NCBI GenBank assembly: GCA_900317425.1
Contig: ONGR01000021.1
Span: 1-33,299 of the forward strand
Length of the DNA: 33,299 nucleotides
Direction: 5' to 3'
Source of the DNA: an uncultured Eubacteriales bacterium
GTDB taxonomy: Bacteria > Bacillota > Clostridia > Oscillospirales > Oscillospiraceae
Numbering within the stretch: position 1 is the first letter of the stretch; the number at the start of each line of letters is the position of its first letter. The position numbers and the translations under genes are program-made. Shown piece by piece: positions 14,782 through 22,346 of the stretch. Under the pieces are notes generated by a model. That model searched no databases, was not told where the DNA came from, and worked only from the letters and a program-made list of their open reading frames with translations.

Positions 14782-17028
14782 TTACTTGTTCTCCGCCTTC
14801 CTGGCTGCCTCGGCGGCCTCCATCTCCCATCTGCGCTTGATGAGGAAGGTGGCGTTGTGGACACCGTGGCTGCCGCGGCCGAAGCCCTCGTCGGCGCCGG
14901 CCTTGCGGGCCAGCTCCGGGGTGACCTGGGTGCCGCCGGCGATGAAGATGATCTTATCGCGGATACCCATTTCCCGGGCGATCTGGTCGATCTTGGCGAT
15001 GTTCTTGTAGTGGATATCGTCGTGGCTGATGATGGTGGAGGCCATGATGGCGTCGGCGTTCAGCTCGACGGCGGCGTTCACCAGCTTTTCCGGCGGGCAG
15101 GAGGTGCCCAGATAGAACACTTCCATGCCGTACTTCTCGATGCCGCCGTGCTTGATGTCGATGATCTCCCGGAGGCCCACGGAGTGCTCATCCTCGCCCA
15201 CGGTGGCGGCGACGATGCGCATGGGCTTGCGCTCGATATCCTTGCGGATCACGTCATCGCTGAGGACGTCGGGCTCCTTGGGGATGACCAGGGAATCCAC
15301 GTCGATGGCGAAGGGCACCTTGCCCTTGACCTCGATGCGGGTGCCCTCCTGGCCGTGCATGATCTCCCGGCTGATGACCTCCACCTCGGTGAGGTTCATC
15401 CGCTTGGCGCACTCCAGGGCGGCCGCCTCGGCGATGGGCTTGGGGGCCGGGAAGAACATGGTCAGCATGACGGTACCGTCGGCCAGCCACTCCATCTCGG
15501 GACGGATCTTCTTGCCGCCGGGGACAAACTCCTTCACTTCCTCCATGCGGACGTTGACGTTGTCCTGCTCGTCCAGCTCGTCGATATAGACGATCTTCTC
15601 GGGGCACTCCAGGGTGCAGCCGCCGATGAGGGCGGAGGGATTGTTCACGTATTCCTCGCCGTACTGGGCCACGTTGTTGTAGCCGTAGTGGGCGGTGACG
15701 GGGGCCATGTAGTCCTTGGCACGCTTGACGATGGTGCCGGCGCCGATGCCGCCGTCGATCTTGCGGGCGATGCCGTCGCCGTTGCGCTCGGGATAGATGC
15801 CGCTGTCGACGAAGAAGCCCTCCTGAACGGCGTTGAAGTAGCCGCCCAGCTCCAGCATCTCCTCCATGAACAGCACCGCCCGCTCCTTCAGCTCACGGGC
15901 CTTCTCACGGAGATAGCCGTCCTTCTTCAGCTCCACCATCTCCATCAGGCCGTCCAGACCCACCAGCGTCTGCTTGGCGGTGTCGCAGGCCTCGATGTTG
16001 TAGATGTGCCAGGGCACGTTGCGGCCTTCGTCGGGGGTGATGGTGCTCTGGATATCGGCGCTGGTCAGCTTGGAGATGACCATGTTCAGCACGTGGGTCA
16101 CGGTGGCCTCACGGGTGCTGGACTCGATATACTTGGTGTTCATCTGGGCGCGCATCCGGTACTCATGGAACAGATCGCGCAGGGCCACGGCGTAGGGCAG
16201 ATCCATGTACACGCAGGGGGCAGGAGTGGCCGTGGGGGGCACGGTGGACAGGCAGATGTTCTTCTTGTTGATGCCCACCCGGGCGGAGAAGATAGCGTTG
16301 ATGCCGTGCTGCACCATCAGCTCGGGCATGACCTTCCAGGCCTCCCGGGCGGTGGCGTTGGCGTTGTGGGCGCCGTCGATCTGGGCCATGCCGGCCCAGG
16401 CGATCAGCTTCTTGCTCTCGCAGGCGTCCACAAAGGAGCGGATCATATTGATGTTGCGGTAGATGACGTTGTACTGGGGGTCCTGATGGACACCGTTGAC
16501 GCCCTCCTCGGCGAACATGACGGCGATGTCGGGACCGGCGACGCCGGAGACGTAGCTGTGGTAGTTGATGGGCCGGCCCACCTCATCCTCGATCATGTCC
16601 AGCGCCTTGCGCTGGGCACGGACCTGCTTGCGGGTGATGGGCACGCCGCCCATACCCTGGGGGGTACCCTCGATCAGACCGTCGAAGTGGCTCTGACCGG
16701 CGGTGCGGATGACCATGATGTGGTCGGCGCCATGGTGGGCAGCCATGCGCATGCGGCGGATATCGTCCTCAAAGCGGCCGGAGGCGATCTCGGTGGTGAT
16801 CACGGGGCCGGGCTGGGGGTCGATGTCGCCGAAATAGTGGGCCGGGGGCAGGGGCACGCTGGCCTTCAGTGGCTCGGTGCAGTCATGGTACTCAAAGGGG
16901 CCCATGTGCAGGTTGGGCACCGGCTTGCGCCAGGTCCAGCCGCGGCGGCGGGGACGGTAGGATTCCAGATCCTTCAGGATTTCAGCCACGTTGATGGGCT
17001 TGTTGGGCTCCAGCTTGTAGTCGCTCAT
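14782..17028 (-). CDS. oraE: D-ornithine 4,5-aminomutase large subunit OraE
   Basis: A 748-residue B12- and PLP-dependent mutase subunit. With OraS it turns D-ornithine into (2R,4S)-2,4-diaminopentanoate. The N-terminal two thirds form the substrate and PLP barrel. The C-terminal cobalamin domain contains D-E-H-S-V-G with axial-ligand His615, and Lys626 lies 11 residues later in D-I-K-H-G-G. This is the same spacing as His618 and Lys629 of the Clostridium sticklandii enzyme, where the lysine binds PLP in the resting state. Further on are the Rossmann segments A-D-A-I-M-A-S-T-I-I-S and I-F-I-A-G-G-T-Q-V-T. The start overlaps the oraS stop (ATGA), which helps equal subunit synthesis. Confidence 0.97.
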   Translation of the reverse strand: MSDYKLEPNKPINVAEILKDLESYRPRRRGWTWRKPVPNLHMGPFEYHDCTEPLKASVPLPPAHYFGDIDPQPGPVITTEIASGRFEDDIRRMRMAAHHGADHIMVIRTAGQSHFDGLIEGTPQGMGGVPITRKQVRAQRKALDMIEDEVGRPINYHSYVSGVAGPDIAVMFAEEGVNGVHQDPQYNVIYRNINMIRSFVDACESKKLIAWAGMAQIDGAHNANATAREAWKVMPELMVQHGINAIFSARVGINKKNICLSTVPPTATPAPCVYMDLPYAVALRDLFHEYRMRAQMNTKYIESSTREATVTHVLNMVISKLTSADIQSTITPDEGRNVPWHIYNIEACDTAKQTLVGLDGLMEMVELKKDGYLREKARELKERAVLFMEEMLELGGYFNAVQEGFFVDSGIYPERNGDGIARKIDGGIGAGTIVKRAKDYMAPVTAHYGYNNVAQYGEEYVNNPSALIGGCTLECPEKIVYIDELDEQDNVNVRMEEVKEFVPGGKKIRPEMEWLADGTVMLTMFFPAPKPIAEAAALECAKRMNLTEVEVISREIMHGQEGTRIEVKGKVPFAIDVDSLVIPKEPDVLSDDVIRKDIERKPMRIVAATVGEDEHSVGLREIIDIKHGGIEKYGMEVFYLGTSCPPEKLVNAAVELNADAIMASTIISHDDIHYKNIAKIDQIAREMGIRDKIIFIAGGTQVTPELARKAGADEGFGRGSHGVHNATFLIKRRWEMEAAEAARKAENK

Positions 17029-17393
17029 TCCTCGTTCCCTCCTTCAAACAATTTCTCGGCCTGCTCCCAGAGCTTGCCCTCAGACAGGGCAACGCCCGCC
17101 TCGCGCAGCTCCATGTTCTCCGCCTTGGACAGACGGTACACCACGTTGCCGGCGCCGTGGGACATCAGCTCGTGCTCGATGCAGCCCTCCACGATGGCCT
17201 TGGCCTCGATGGAGGAAAAGCCCATGCGCAGCAGGACGGAACGCTCCACGGCGGGAGAGGTGTACTCATAGCCCATCTGCAGCAGGGGATCCACCAGCTT
17301 GTTTGCCAGTTCCCAGAACCGCTCCTCCAACTGCTTGTCGGAGAGATCGGCAAGGTGCGCTCTGCGCTCCAGATAATCGTCGTTTCTCTTCAT
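17025..17393 (-). CDS. oraS: D-ornithine 4,5-aminomutase small subunit OraS
   Basis: A 122-residue mainly helical protein matching the OraS subunit in length and in sequence, for example R-A-H-L-A-D-L-S-D-E-type N-terminus, F-W-E-L-A-N-K-L-V-D-P-L-L and the H-G-A-G-N-V-V-Y-R-L segment. It has no cofactor site of its own; in the known complex it associates with the PLP barrel of OraE. It lies 39 bp downstream of ortB and overlaps oraE by four bases. Confidence 0.95.
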   Translation of the reverse strand: MKRNDDYLERRAHLADLSDKQLEERFWELANKLVDPLLQMGYEYTSPAVERSVLLRMGFSSIEAKAIVEGCIEHELMSHGAGNVVYRLSKAENMELREAGVALSEGKLWEQAEKLFEGGNEE

Positions 17394-17432
17394 ATCTCCA
17401 TATCCTTATTGTTCAGTTTTTTTGTTGGGCGT

Positions 17433-18845
17433 TTACAGGGAGGCCAGGACCTTGCGGACAAAGGCCTCGTTGCTCTTGGTCTCCTCCACCAGATACGCCA
17501 CGTCGGCGTCGGTGAGGGGGGCGGTGGCGTTCCGGACCTGGCGCTTGATCAGAGAGGCGCGCATATGGTCCAGATCCGCGTCACGGGCCTTCAGCAGGCC
17601 GGGGTCGGCGGGGAACACGATGTTGGTGCCGGGGATCTCGTCGGCGGGATCACCGAACAGCAGCTCGATGCCGTTCTGACGGGCGAAGGCCAGCTGGGGC
17701 TGGATGTGCTTGCCGGCGCCGGTGTACTCGGTCTCCTGGGCCACGATGATCTGGTCCTGATCCATCTCCTGGGCAAGGGAGAAGGCGGCGGCCAGACTGG
17801 TGTTGCCGGCGGGGCCCTTCTCCATGCCTTCCAACGTGGCCAGAGCCTCGGTGATGTAGAACACCTCGCCCTGCTTGACGGTCACGTAGCGATCCATGTA
17901 GCGCAGAGGCCGGGCGGCGCTGCGGGGCACGTCACTGTGGTCGGGATCGGTGGCGTAGGGCACGCCGAAGCCGGTGTGGGCGGTGGTAAAGCTCTTGCGG
18001 TTGAACTGCTTGTCGGAGGCCATGCTCAGGCCCTTCAGATCCACGGAGGCAGCCACCACCTGGGCGGGGCAGCCGGCCTTGATGAGGCCGCGGGCGGTGC
18101 CGGTCAGGTTGCCGCCGCCGGCGTTGGCGCAGACCACCACGTCGGGGTGTCTGCCGTAGCGCTCCATGAACTGGTGACCCAGCTCCCAGCCCAGGGTCTC
18201 CACGCCGCCGATACCGAAGGCGGAGTACAGGGAGGCGTTGAAGTAGCCGGTCTCCTCCAGCATCATCAGCACCTCATAGAACAGCTCCGGGCCCACCGTC
18301 AGCTGCAGCACCTCGGCGCCCAGGGCCTCGCACTTGCGGGCCTTCTCGATGATCTCGGGCTGGCCGCTGGCCTTGGAGTCGTAGCACTCCTGGACGATGA
18401 TGCACTTCAGGCCCTGCATGGCGGCCTGGGATGCCACGGCGGCGCCGTAGTTGCCGCTGGTGGCGGCGATGACGCCCTTGTAGCCCATCTTCTTGGCGTG
18501 GTAGACGGAGGCGGCGGCGCGGCGCTCCTTGAAGCTGCCGGCGGGGTTGGAGGCCTCGTCCTTGACGAAGATGCGGGCGCCCTTGCCGGGAGCGGCGTAC
18601 TTCCGGGCCAGCGCGGTCAGGTTGTGCAGCTCAAAGATGGGGGTGTTGCCCACGTTGTGCTGCCGCTGGATGCGGATGTGATCTTCCAGCGTATAGCCGG
18701 TGTCGTTCATCATGGCCTCGTAGTCGAAGGCCACGCCATCGCGCTCGTACTTGCTGTAGTCCACGCCCATGGCCTTCTGGATGATCTCACCCTTGCGGCC
18801 GGTGACGGCCTGGTAGCTCTTATCGACGATCATTCCGTTGATCAT
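17433..18845 (-). CDS. ortB: 2-amino-4-oxopentanoate thiolase, PLP-binding subunit OrtB
   Basis: A 470-residue fold-type II PLP enzyme of the threonine-synthase/cysteine-synthase group. The PLP lysine is Lys106 in N-P-A-G-S-F-K-E-R-R, followed by the A-T-S-G-N-Y-G-A-A-V substrate loop and the phosphate-binding region A-N-A-G-G-G-N. With OrtA it cleaves 2-amino-4-oxopentanoate with CoA to acetyl-CoA and alanine. Its start overlaps the ortA stop (ATGA). Threonine synthase is excluded by the ornithine operon context and the OrtA partner. Confidence 0.95.
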   Translation of the reverse strand: MINGMIVDKSYQAVTGRKGEIIQKAMGVDYSKYERDGVAFDYEAMMNDTGYTLEDHIRIQRQHNVGNTPIFELHNLTALARKYAAPGKGARIFVKDEASNPAGSFKERRAAASVYHAKKMGYKGVIAATSGNYGAAVASQAAMQGLKCIIVQECYDSKASGQPEIIEKARKCEALGAEVLQLTVGPELFYEVLMMLEETGYFNASLYSAFGIGGVETLGWELGHQFMERYGRHPDVVVCANAGGGNLTGTARGLIKAGCPAQVVAASVDLKGLSMASDKQFNRKSFTTAHTGFGVPYATDPDHSDVPRSAARPLRYMDRYVTVKQGEVFYITEALATLEGMEKGPAGNTSLAAAFSLAQEMDQDQIIVAQETEYTGAGKHIQPQLAFARQNGIELLFGDPADEIPGTNIVFPADPGLLKARDADLDHMRASLIKRQVRNATAPLTDADVAYLVEETKSNEAFVRKVLASL

Positions 18846-19147
18846 GCCCGGTCACCTCCAAACAGCGCGCTGCGAAGCCGGTCCTCCATCTCCAGGATCT
18901 CCGGCACGAAGGCGCCGTAGTTCAGCTCGTAGCAGGGGTTGACCTCGATCAGCCGGCCGTGCTCGGTGCGGCCCACGGAGGTCACGATAGTCACTTCATC
19001 GCCGATCTCGGCGGTCTCATTCTGCAGACGGCCCTTGACCCACATCTCCAGAGGAACCTGCTTGGTATCCTCGGGCAGCTTGCCGGTGCGCTCCTCAGGC
19101 TCCAGCACGTTCCGGTGGATCCGGACCCAATCGTTTTTCTTTGCCAT
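18842..19147 (-). CDS. ortA: 2-amino-4-oxopentanoate thiolase, small subunit OrtA
   Basis: A 101-residue protein of the OrtA type: W-V-R-I-H-R-N-V-L-E-P-E-E-R near the N-terminus, K-G-R-L, G-D-E-V-T-I-V-T-S-V-G-R and a closing N-Y-G-A-F-V-P-E-I. It has no recognisable cofactor motif and is known only as the partner of OrtB. It lies 46 bp after ord and overlaps ortB by four bases. Confidence 0.95.
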   Translation of the reverse strand: MAKKNDWVRIHRNVLEPEERTGKLPEDTKQVPLEMWVKGRLQNETAEIGDEVTIVTSVGRTEHGRLIEVNPCYELNYGAFVPEILEMEDRLRSALFGGDRA

Positions 19148-19193
19148 GTTTGCCTCCCAGTTATTTCAGATTCCCAAAACCGGTGTTGGCGGT

Positions 19194-20240
19194 TTATTTC
19201 TCGATGTAATCCCGGAAATCGCCCATGATGGCGCGGGGCACGGGCAGATCCAGCATGGTCTTCAAGCCGGGACGGGCGTTGATGACGTGGGGGATCATGT
19301 TCACCACCATGGCGATGGTGCCGATGCCGCCGTCCACCTCGGGCTGGATGCTCATGTTGACCTTGGGGGTGCCCTCCAGGACGATGTAGTCGCCGGTGTG
19401 AGTGCCCTCCATCTCCGGCTCGATCTGCTGGGGGTGGATCATATCGATCTTCACCTGGCCGTCCACATAGCCCTGACCGGTCATGTTGACGCCGGCCACA
19501 TCACCGGCCTTGGCAAAGCCGTAAGGGGACTTGCGGTCCACGGAGGTGACGATGGGCTTCATCTGCTGCTCGAACTTCTCCACGTTCCAGCCCAGCGCCT
19601 CGGCGATCATGCCGACGGACTCGGCAAAGCCCACGTGGCCGGCCAGCGTGCCGTCCTCCACGCCCTTCATGAAGGCGTCCACGGTCAGGCCCACACCCTG
19701 CTCCTCCATAACGGCGGGGCCAAAGGGAGACAGGCTGTTGACGCGGCGGCAGGTGACCTTCTCCACGTCGGTCATGCAGCCGCTCAGGCAGACGGCCAGC
19801 AGATCCATCATCAGGCCGGGGTTGATGCCGGTACCCAGAATGGAGACACCGTTCTCCTTGGCCAGGCGGTCCATCTCGGCAGCCAGTTCGGGCTCCTGGG
19901 CCTTGGGATAGCTCATCTGCTCGGCGGTGGCAACAACGTTGACCTTCTGGCTCACAATGTACTTGATTTTATCGAAAGCCTTGCGGGTGAAGGAGTCCGT
20001 AGCCAGCACGCAGATATCGCAGTTGCCGTCATGGACGACTTCCTTGATCTCCGGGTTGACGGTCACGTCGGCACGATCGCCGCGCTCCACGCCCAGCAGC
20101 TCGAAGATGCTCTTGCCCACACGGGCGGGGTGGATGTCACACACGCCCACGATGTCAACACCCTTCTTGCCCAGAAGGACCTTTGCGATGCCGGAGCCCA
20201 TTGCGCCAAAGCCCCAGATGGCAACCTTTACATTTTCCAT
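19194..20240 (-). CDS. ord: 2,4-diaminopentanoate dehydrogenase
   Basis: A 348-residue NAD(P)-dependent dehydrogenase that oxidatively deaminates 2,4-diaminopentanoate to 2-amino-4-oxopentanoate. The N-terminal Rossmann motif is G-F-G-A-M-G-S-G-I-A (residues 10-19) in a dihydrodipicolinate-reductase-like fold, and G-T-G-I-N-P-G-L-M-M-D lies in the middle. The ribosome site is AGGAGG, seven bases before ATG 20240. It is the first gene of the operon ord-ortA-ortB-oraS-oraE-reactivating factor, behind a promoter at 20316-20344. Confidence 0.95.
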   Translation of the reverse strand: MENVKVAIWGFGAMGSGIAKVLLGKKGVDIVGVCDIHPARVGKSIFELLGVERGDRADVTVNPEIKEVVHDGNCDICVLATDSFTRKAFDKIKYIVSQKVNVVATAEQMSYPKAQEPELAAEMDRLAKENGVSILGTGINPGLMMDLLAVCLSGCMTDVEKVTCRRVNSLSPFGPAVMEEQGVGLTVDAFMKGVEDGTLAGHVGFAESVGMIAEALGWNVEKFEQQMKPIVTSVDRKSPYGFAKAGDVAGVNMTGQGYVDGQVKIDMIHPQQIEPEMEGTHTGDYIVLEGTPKVNMSIQPEVDGGIGTIAMVVNMIPHVINARPGLKTMLDLPVPRAIMGDFRDYIEK

Positions 20241-20282
20241 GAGATGCCTCCTACTTATTGAAAATATCGTTTAGAGATTCTC

Positions 20283-20302
20283 GGCACGCGCATAGCCGTG
20301 CC
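20283..20302. promoter_or_regulatory. Inverted repeat in the ord leader
   Basis: GGCACG-N8-CGTGCC lies about 15 bp downstream of the -10 box of the ornithine operon and 43 bp before the ord start. The position suits a repressor operator or a short leader hairpin; the regulator is not in the window. Confidence 0.45.
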
Positions 20303-20315
20303 ACCATACCGGACT

Positions 20316-20344
20316 ATTATATCACAGCGGATTGGCTATGAAAA
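20316..20344 (-). promoter_or_regulatory. Promoter of the ornithine degradation operon
   Basis: Minus strand TTTTCA (20344-20339), a 17-bp spacer and a perfect TATAAT (20321-20316). AT-rich DNA upstream to about 20385 could serve as an UP element. It is the only good promoter ahead of the six-gene operon. Confidence 0.75.
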
Positions 20345-20476
20345 TCCAAATTATCCGCAAAATAATTGTAAATATCCACAATGTTGCCGCAGATCCGTTT
20401 CCCGGCCTCGCTCAATTAGTGCCATGCCGCCGGATGCAGCATTTCCCTGTCCGGGGACGGACTTTGACTTTCGCCC

Positions 20477-20537
20477 GATCGCAGAAAAAAGCACCCCCAC
20501 AAGGGGGTGCTTTTTTCTGGAGCTGGATGCGGGATTC
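20477..20537. repeat. Degenerate copy of tRNA-Thr 3' end plus terminator
   Basis: 61 bases nearly identical to 20633-20694 (one gap and a few substitutions). It includes a terminator hairpin (20485-20516) and the last 20 bases of the tRNA-Thr gene including CCA, but no remaining tRNA body. Between the two copies lie 95 bases (20538-20632) without a gene. The stretch 20345-20476 shows no gene either, only AT-rich DNA with two one-mismatch DnaA-like boxes at 20351 and 20372. Confidence 0.85.
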
Positions 20538-20550
20538 TCTTCTTACTGCA

Positions 20551-20573
20551 AAAACGTGCCACCGGCACGTTTT
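20551..20573. terminator. Terminator-like hairpin between the two repeat copies
   Basis: AAAACGTGCC, three-base loop, GGCACGTTTT: a perfect 10-bp stem with A and T tails on both strands. No gene immediately precedes it on either strand, so it may be a relic. Confidence 0.6.
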
Positions 20574-20632
20574 CTGCCGAAGCTGCCGTCGCTGACACTC
20601 GGCACCTTCGGAGTTCGTTTCGAATCCCGCCG

Positions 20633-20694
20633 GATCGCAGAAAAAAACACCCCCCATAAGGGGGTGCTTTTTTCTGGAGCTGGATGCGGGATTC
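20633..20694. repeat. Intact copy of the tRNA-Thr 3' end/terminator repeat
   Basis: Functional copy of the 62-base repeat whose partner is at 20477-20537. It spans the tRNA-Thr terminator and the 3' end of the tRNA gene. The two copies are about 157 bp apart, as expected from a small tandem duplication or from attachment sites left by a deleted element. Confidence 0.85.
20638..20673 (-). terminator. tRNA-Thr terminator
   Basis: Minus strand GCACCCCC, a short loop, GGGGGGTG and seven T, starting a few bases after the encoded CCA end. It stops tRNA transcription before the ornithine operon. Confidence 0.88.
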
Positions 20695-20750
20695 GAACCC
20701 GCGACCTCATGATTACGAATCAGGCGCTCTACCAGCTGAGCTAATCCAGC
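20675..20750 (-). tRNA. tRNA-Thr (anticodon CGU)
   Basis: A 76-base tRNA including encoded CCA. The acceptor stem GCTGGAT pairs with ATCCAGC, the D arm is GCTC...GAGC, and the T arm is GCGGG-TTCGAAT-CCCGC. The anticodon loop TTCGTAA gives CGT, reading ACG (threonine). The anticodon stem CCTGA/TCATG contains a C-U mismatch at 28-42, where a G would complete the pair. It has its own promoter (20791-20819) and terminator. Confidence 0.93.
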
Positions 20751-20790
20751 GTGTCTCTCCGCATTTCCGCTTTGAAAAGACAGCTTAAAT

Positions 20791-20819
20791 ATTTTACCCC
20801 TCTTTCCCCGTTTTGTCAA
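20791..20819 (-). promoter_or_regulatory. tRNA-Thr promoter
   Basis: Minus strand perfect TTGACA (20819-20814), a 17-bp spacer and TAAAAT (20796-20791), about 40 bp ahead of the tRNA gene. Confidence 0.85.
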
Positions 20820-21281
20820 CTAAAATTATGAGTTATGGCTGCCATTTGCCAGAATAATACAAGACGTAATCAGTTGTCGAGAAAGCGGCCAATTCCTTCC
20901 CGAAATATGCGGATCGGGTTCCTTGCGCGAAACCGTCCCGGCAAAGTACCCGGGGAGAAAAATCACCCGCCGGGCCACAATTCCCCTGTTTTTTCGCACC
21001 TTTTTGCGCCGGTGCGTTTTTCGCTTACGGCCCCAAATATTTGACATAATATTTTGTCGGATAACCTTCTACAAGCAGTTATCCACATTTTCCACCGTTT
21101 TTTCCACACCTTGTTTTTCCTTATAATCAAACACTTTTCCGCTCTTTTTGCAAAAACCCCCCAAACCCGCAATCGACATTTTTCCCTTCTCTGATCTTGT
21201 CGTTTTTATTTACATAATGTGGAGCTGACGTTTTTTTGCGCATACCGTGCAGATCATGTGCACATGGACCGCACGCCCTCC
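20820..21281. other. Long stretch without a gene, AT-rich in its right part
   Basis: No convincing gene is seen here. Short open frames of 60-75 codons exist on both strands, but they lack ribosome sites and family features. The right part (about 21035-21220) is clearly richer in A and T than the rest of the window and carries the DnaA-box-like motifs listed separately. No riboswitch or known RNA could be recognised. Confidence 0.6.
21079..21108. promoter_or_regulatory. Cluster of DnaA-box-like sequences
   Basis: A perfect DnaA box TTATCCACA at 21079-21087 is followed directly by TTTTCCACC (21088-21096) and by TTTTCCACA (21100-21108), all in the same orientation. AT-rich DNA surrounds them. 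Such runs occur at replication origins and in DnaA-regulated promoters; which applies is unknown, and no dnaA or dnaN gene is near. Confidence 0.45.
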
Positions 21282-21334
21282 AAAAAACGGCAGGGACCCG
21301 CAGCTCTGATCGCCGCAGGTCCCTCACGTTTTTT
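21282..21334 (-). terminator. Terminator of polA-rimI-tsaD
   Basis: Minus strand AGGGACCTGC, a 13-base loop, GCGGGTCCCT, then GCCG and six T. It overlaps the tsaD stop region by two bases. Confidence 0.85.
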
Positions 21335-22346
21335 ATTTGGTGCTTCCCAGATCCATGGTGGCGTAGGCGTTGAGATCCAGGCCGGCCCGGCGGCCCGCCA
21401 GGTACTCGTAGTAGCCCTGGGCGCCGATCATGGCGCCGTTGTCGCCGCACCAGCGCAGGGGCGGCAGGTACAGCTTCACGCCGGCCGCTGCGCAGGCCGC
21501 CTCCAGGTCCGCCCGGATGATGGAGTTGGCCGCCACGCCGCCGGCCGCCACCAGTTTGGTGCGGCCGGTCATCTCGATGGCCCGCATGGCCCGGGGCACC
21601 AGCTCATCGCTGACTGCCTTCGTGAAATCGCGGGCCAGAGCGGCGGCGTCCAGGGGCTCCCCTTTCTGCTGGGCGTTGTGGGCCAGGTTCACCACCGCCG
21701 TCTTGAGACCGGAGAAGCTCATGTCCAGCTCCGCGCCCTCCACGTGGGCCCGGGGCAGATCGTACTCCCCCCCTGCCGACTGCCGGGCCAGCTCATCCAT
21801 GGGCTTCCCGCCGGGATAGGGCAGGCCCAATACCCGGGCTGCCTTGTCGAAGCACTCGCCGGCGGCGTCGTCCCGGGTGGCGCCCAGGATCTCCATGTCA
21901 GTATAGTCCCGCACGTCCACGATCAGCGTGTTGCCGCCGGAGATGGCCAGGGCCAGGAACGGCGGGGTCAGCTCCGGGAAGGCCAGATAGTTGGCGGCGA
22001 TATGGCCCCGGATATGGTGGACCGGGATCAGCGGCACACCCAGGGCGTAGGCCACCGACTTGGCAAAGCTGACGCCTACCAGCACCGCGCCGATGAGGCC
22101 CGGGGCGTATGTGACAGCCACGGCGTCAATGTCCTTTTTGGTCAGGCCCGCGTCGGCCAAGGCCTTGTCCGTCAGACCGGCGACAGCCTCCACGTGCTTG
22201 CGGGAGGCGATCTCCGGCACCACGCCGCCGTACAGGGCGTGCATATCCGCCTGGGACAAGATGGCGTCGGACAGGACGGTCCGCCCATCTCGCACCACCG
22301 CCACGGCTGTCTCGTCGCAGGAGGATTCAAAGGCCAGAATGTTCAT
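21333..22346 (-). CDS. tsaD: tRNA N6-adenosine threonylcarbamoyltransferase TsaD
   Basis: A 337-residue Kae1/TsaD protein. It transfers the threonylcarbamoyl group to A37 of tRNAs reading ANN codons. The N-terminus is I-L-A-F-E-S-S-C-D-E-T. The metal-binding His111 and His115 sit in V-H-H-I-R-G-H. The ATP site includes L-A-I-S-G-G-N-T, and the late segment A-A-G-G-V-A-A-N-S plus C-G-D-N-G-A-M-I supplies the final aspartate ligand. Its ATG overlaps the rimI stop (ATGA). The partners TsaB and TsaE are not in the window. Confidence 0.96.
   Translation of the reverse strand: MNILAFESSCDETAVAVVRDGRTVLSDAILSQADMHALYGGVVPEIASRKHVEAVAGLTDKALADAGLTKKDIDAVAVTYAPGLIGAVLVGVSFAKSVAYALGVPLIPVHHIRGHIAANYLAFPELTPPFLALAISGGNTLIVDVRDYTDMEILGATRDDAAGECFDKAARVLGLPYPGGKPMDELARQSAGGEYDLPRAHVEGAELDMSFSGLKTAVVNLAHNAQQKGEPLDAAALARDFTKAVSDELVPRAMRAIEMTGRTKLVAAGGVAANSIIRADLEAACAAAGVKLYLPPLRWCGDNGAMIGAQGYYEYLAGRRAGLDLNAYATMDLGSTK

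Noticed and set aside
14857-17271. 804-codon plus-strand frame opposite oraE and oraS, and similar long frames opposite ortB, ord, moeA-like and polA
   Set aside because: Long antisense frames are expected in GC-rich coding DNA. Their products are rich in Gly, Ala, His and Val without domain motifs, while the minus strand carries complete catalytic motifs.
20298-20744. Open frame of 148 codons ending in G-C-G-I-R-T-R-D-L-M-I-T-N-Q-A-L, and its minus-strand counterpart with L-A-Q-L-V-E-R
   Set aside because: Both are translations of the tRNA-Thr gene and its repeat; such strings are well-known false proteins arising from tRNA genes. No ribosome site is present.
20826-21047. 73-codon minus-strand frame beginning M-S-N-I-W-G-R-K-R-K
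   Set aside because: No ribosome site, no recognisable family, and it lies in a region of changing composition. Basic short frames of this type are common by chance.
20820-21281. Chromosomal replication origin
   Set aside because: Only one perfect DnaA box, no dnaA, dnaN or rpmH nearby, and no change of gene direction across the region. Kept only as a finding on DnaA-like boxes.
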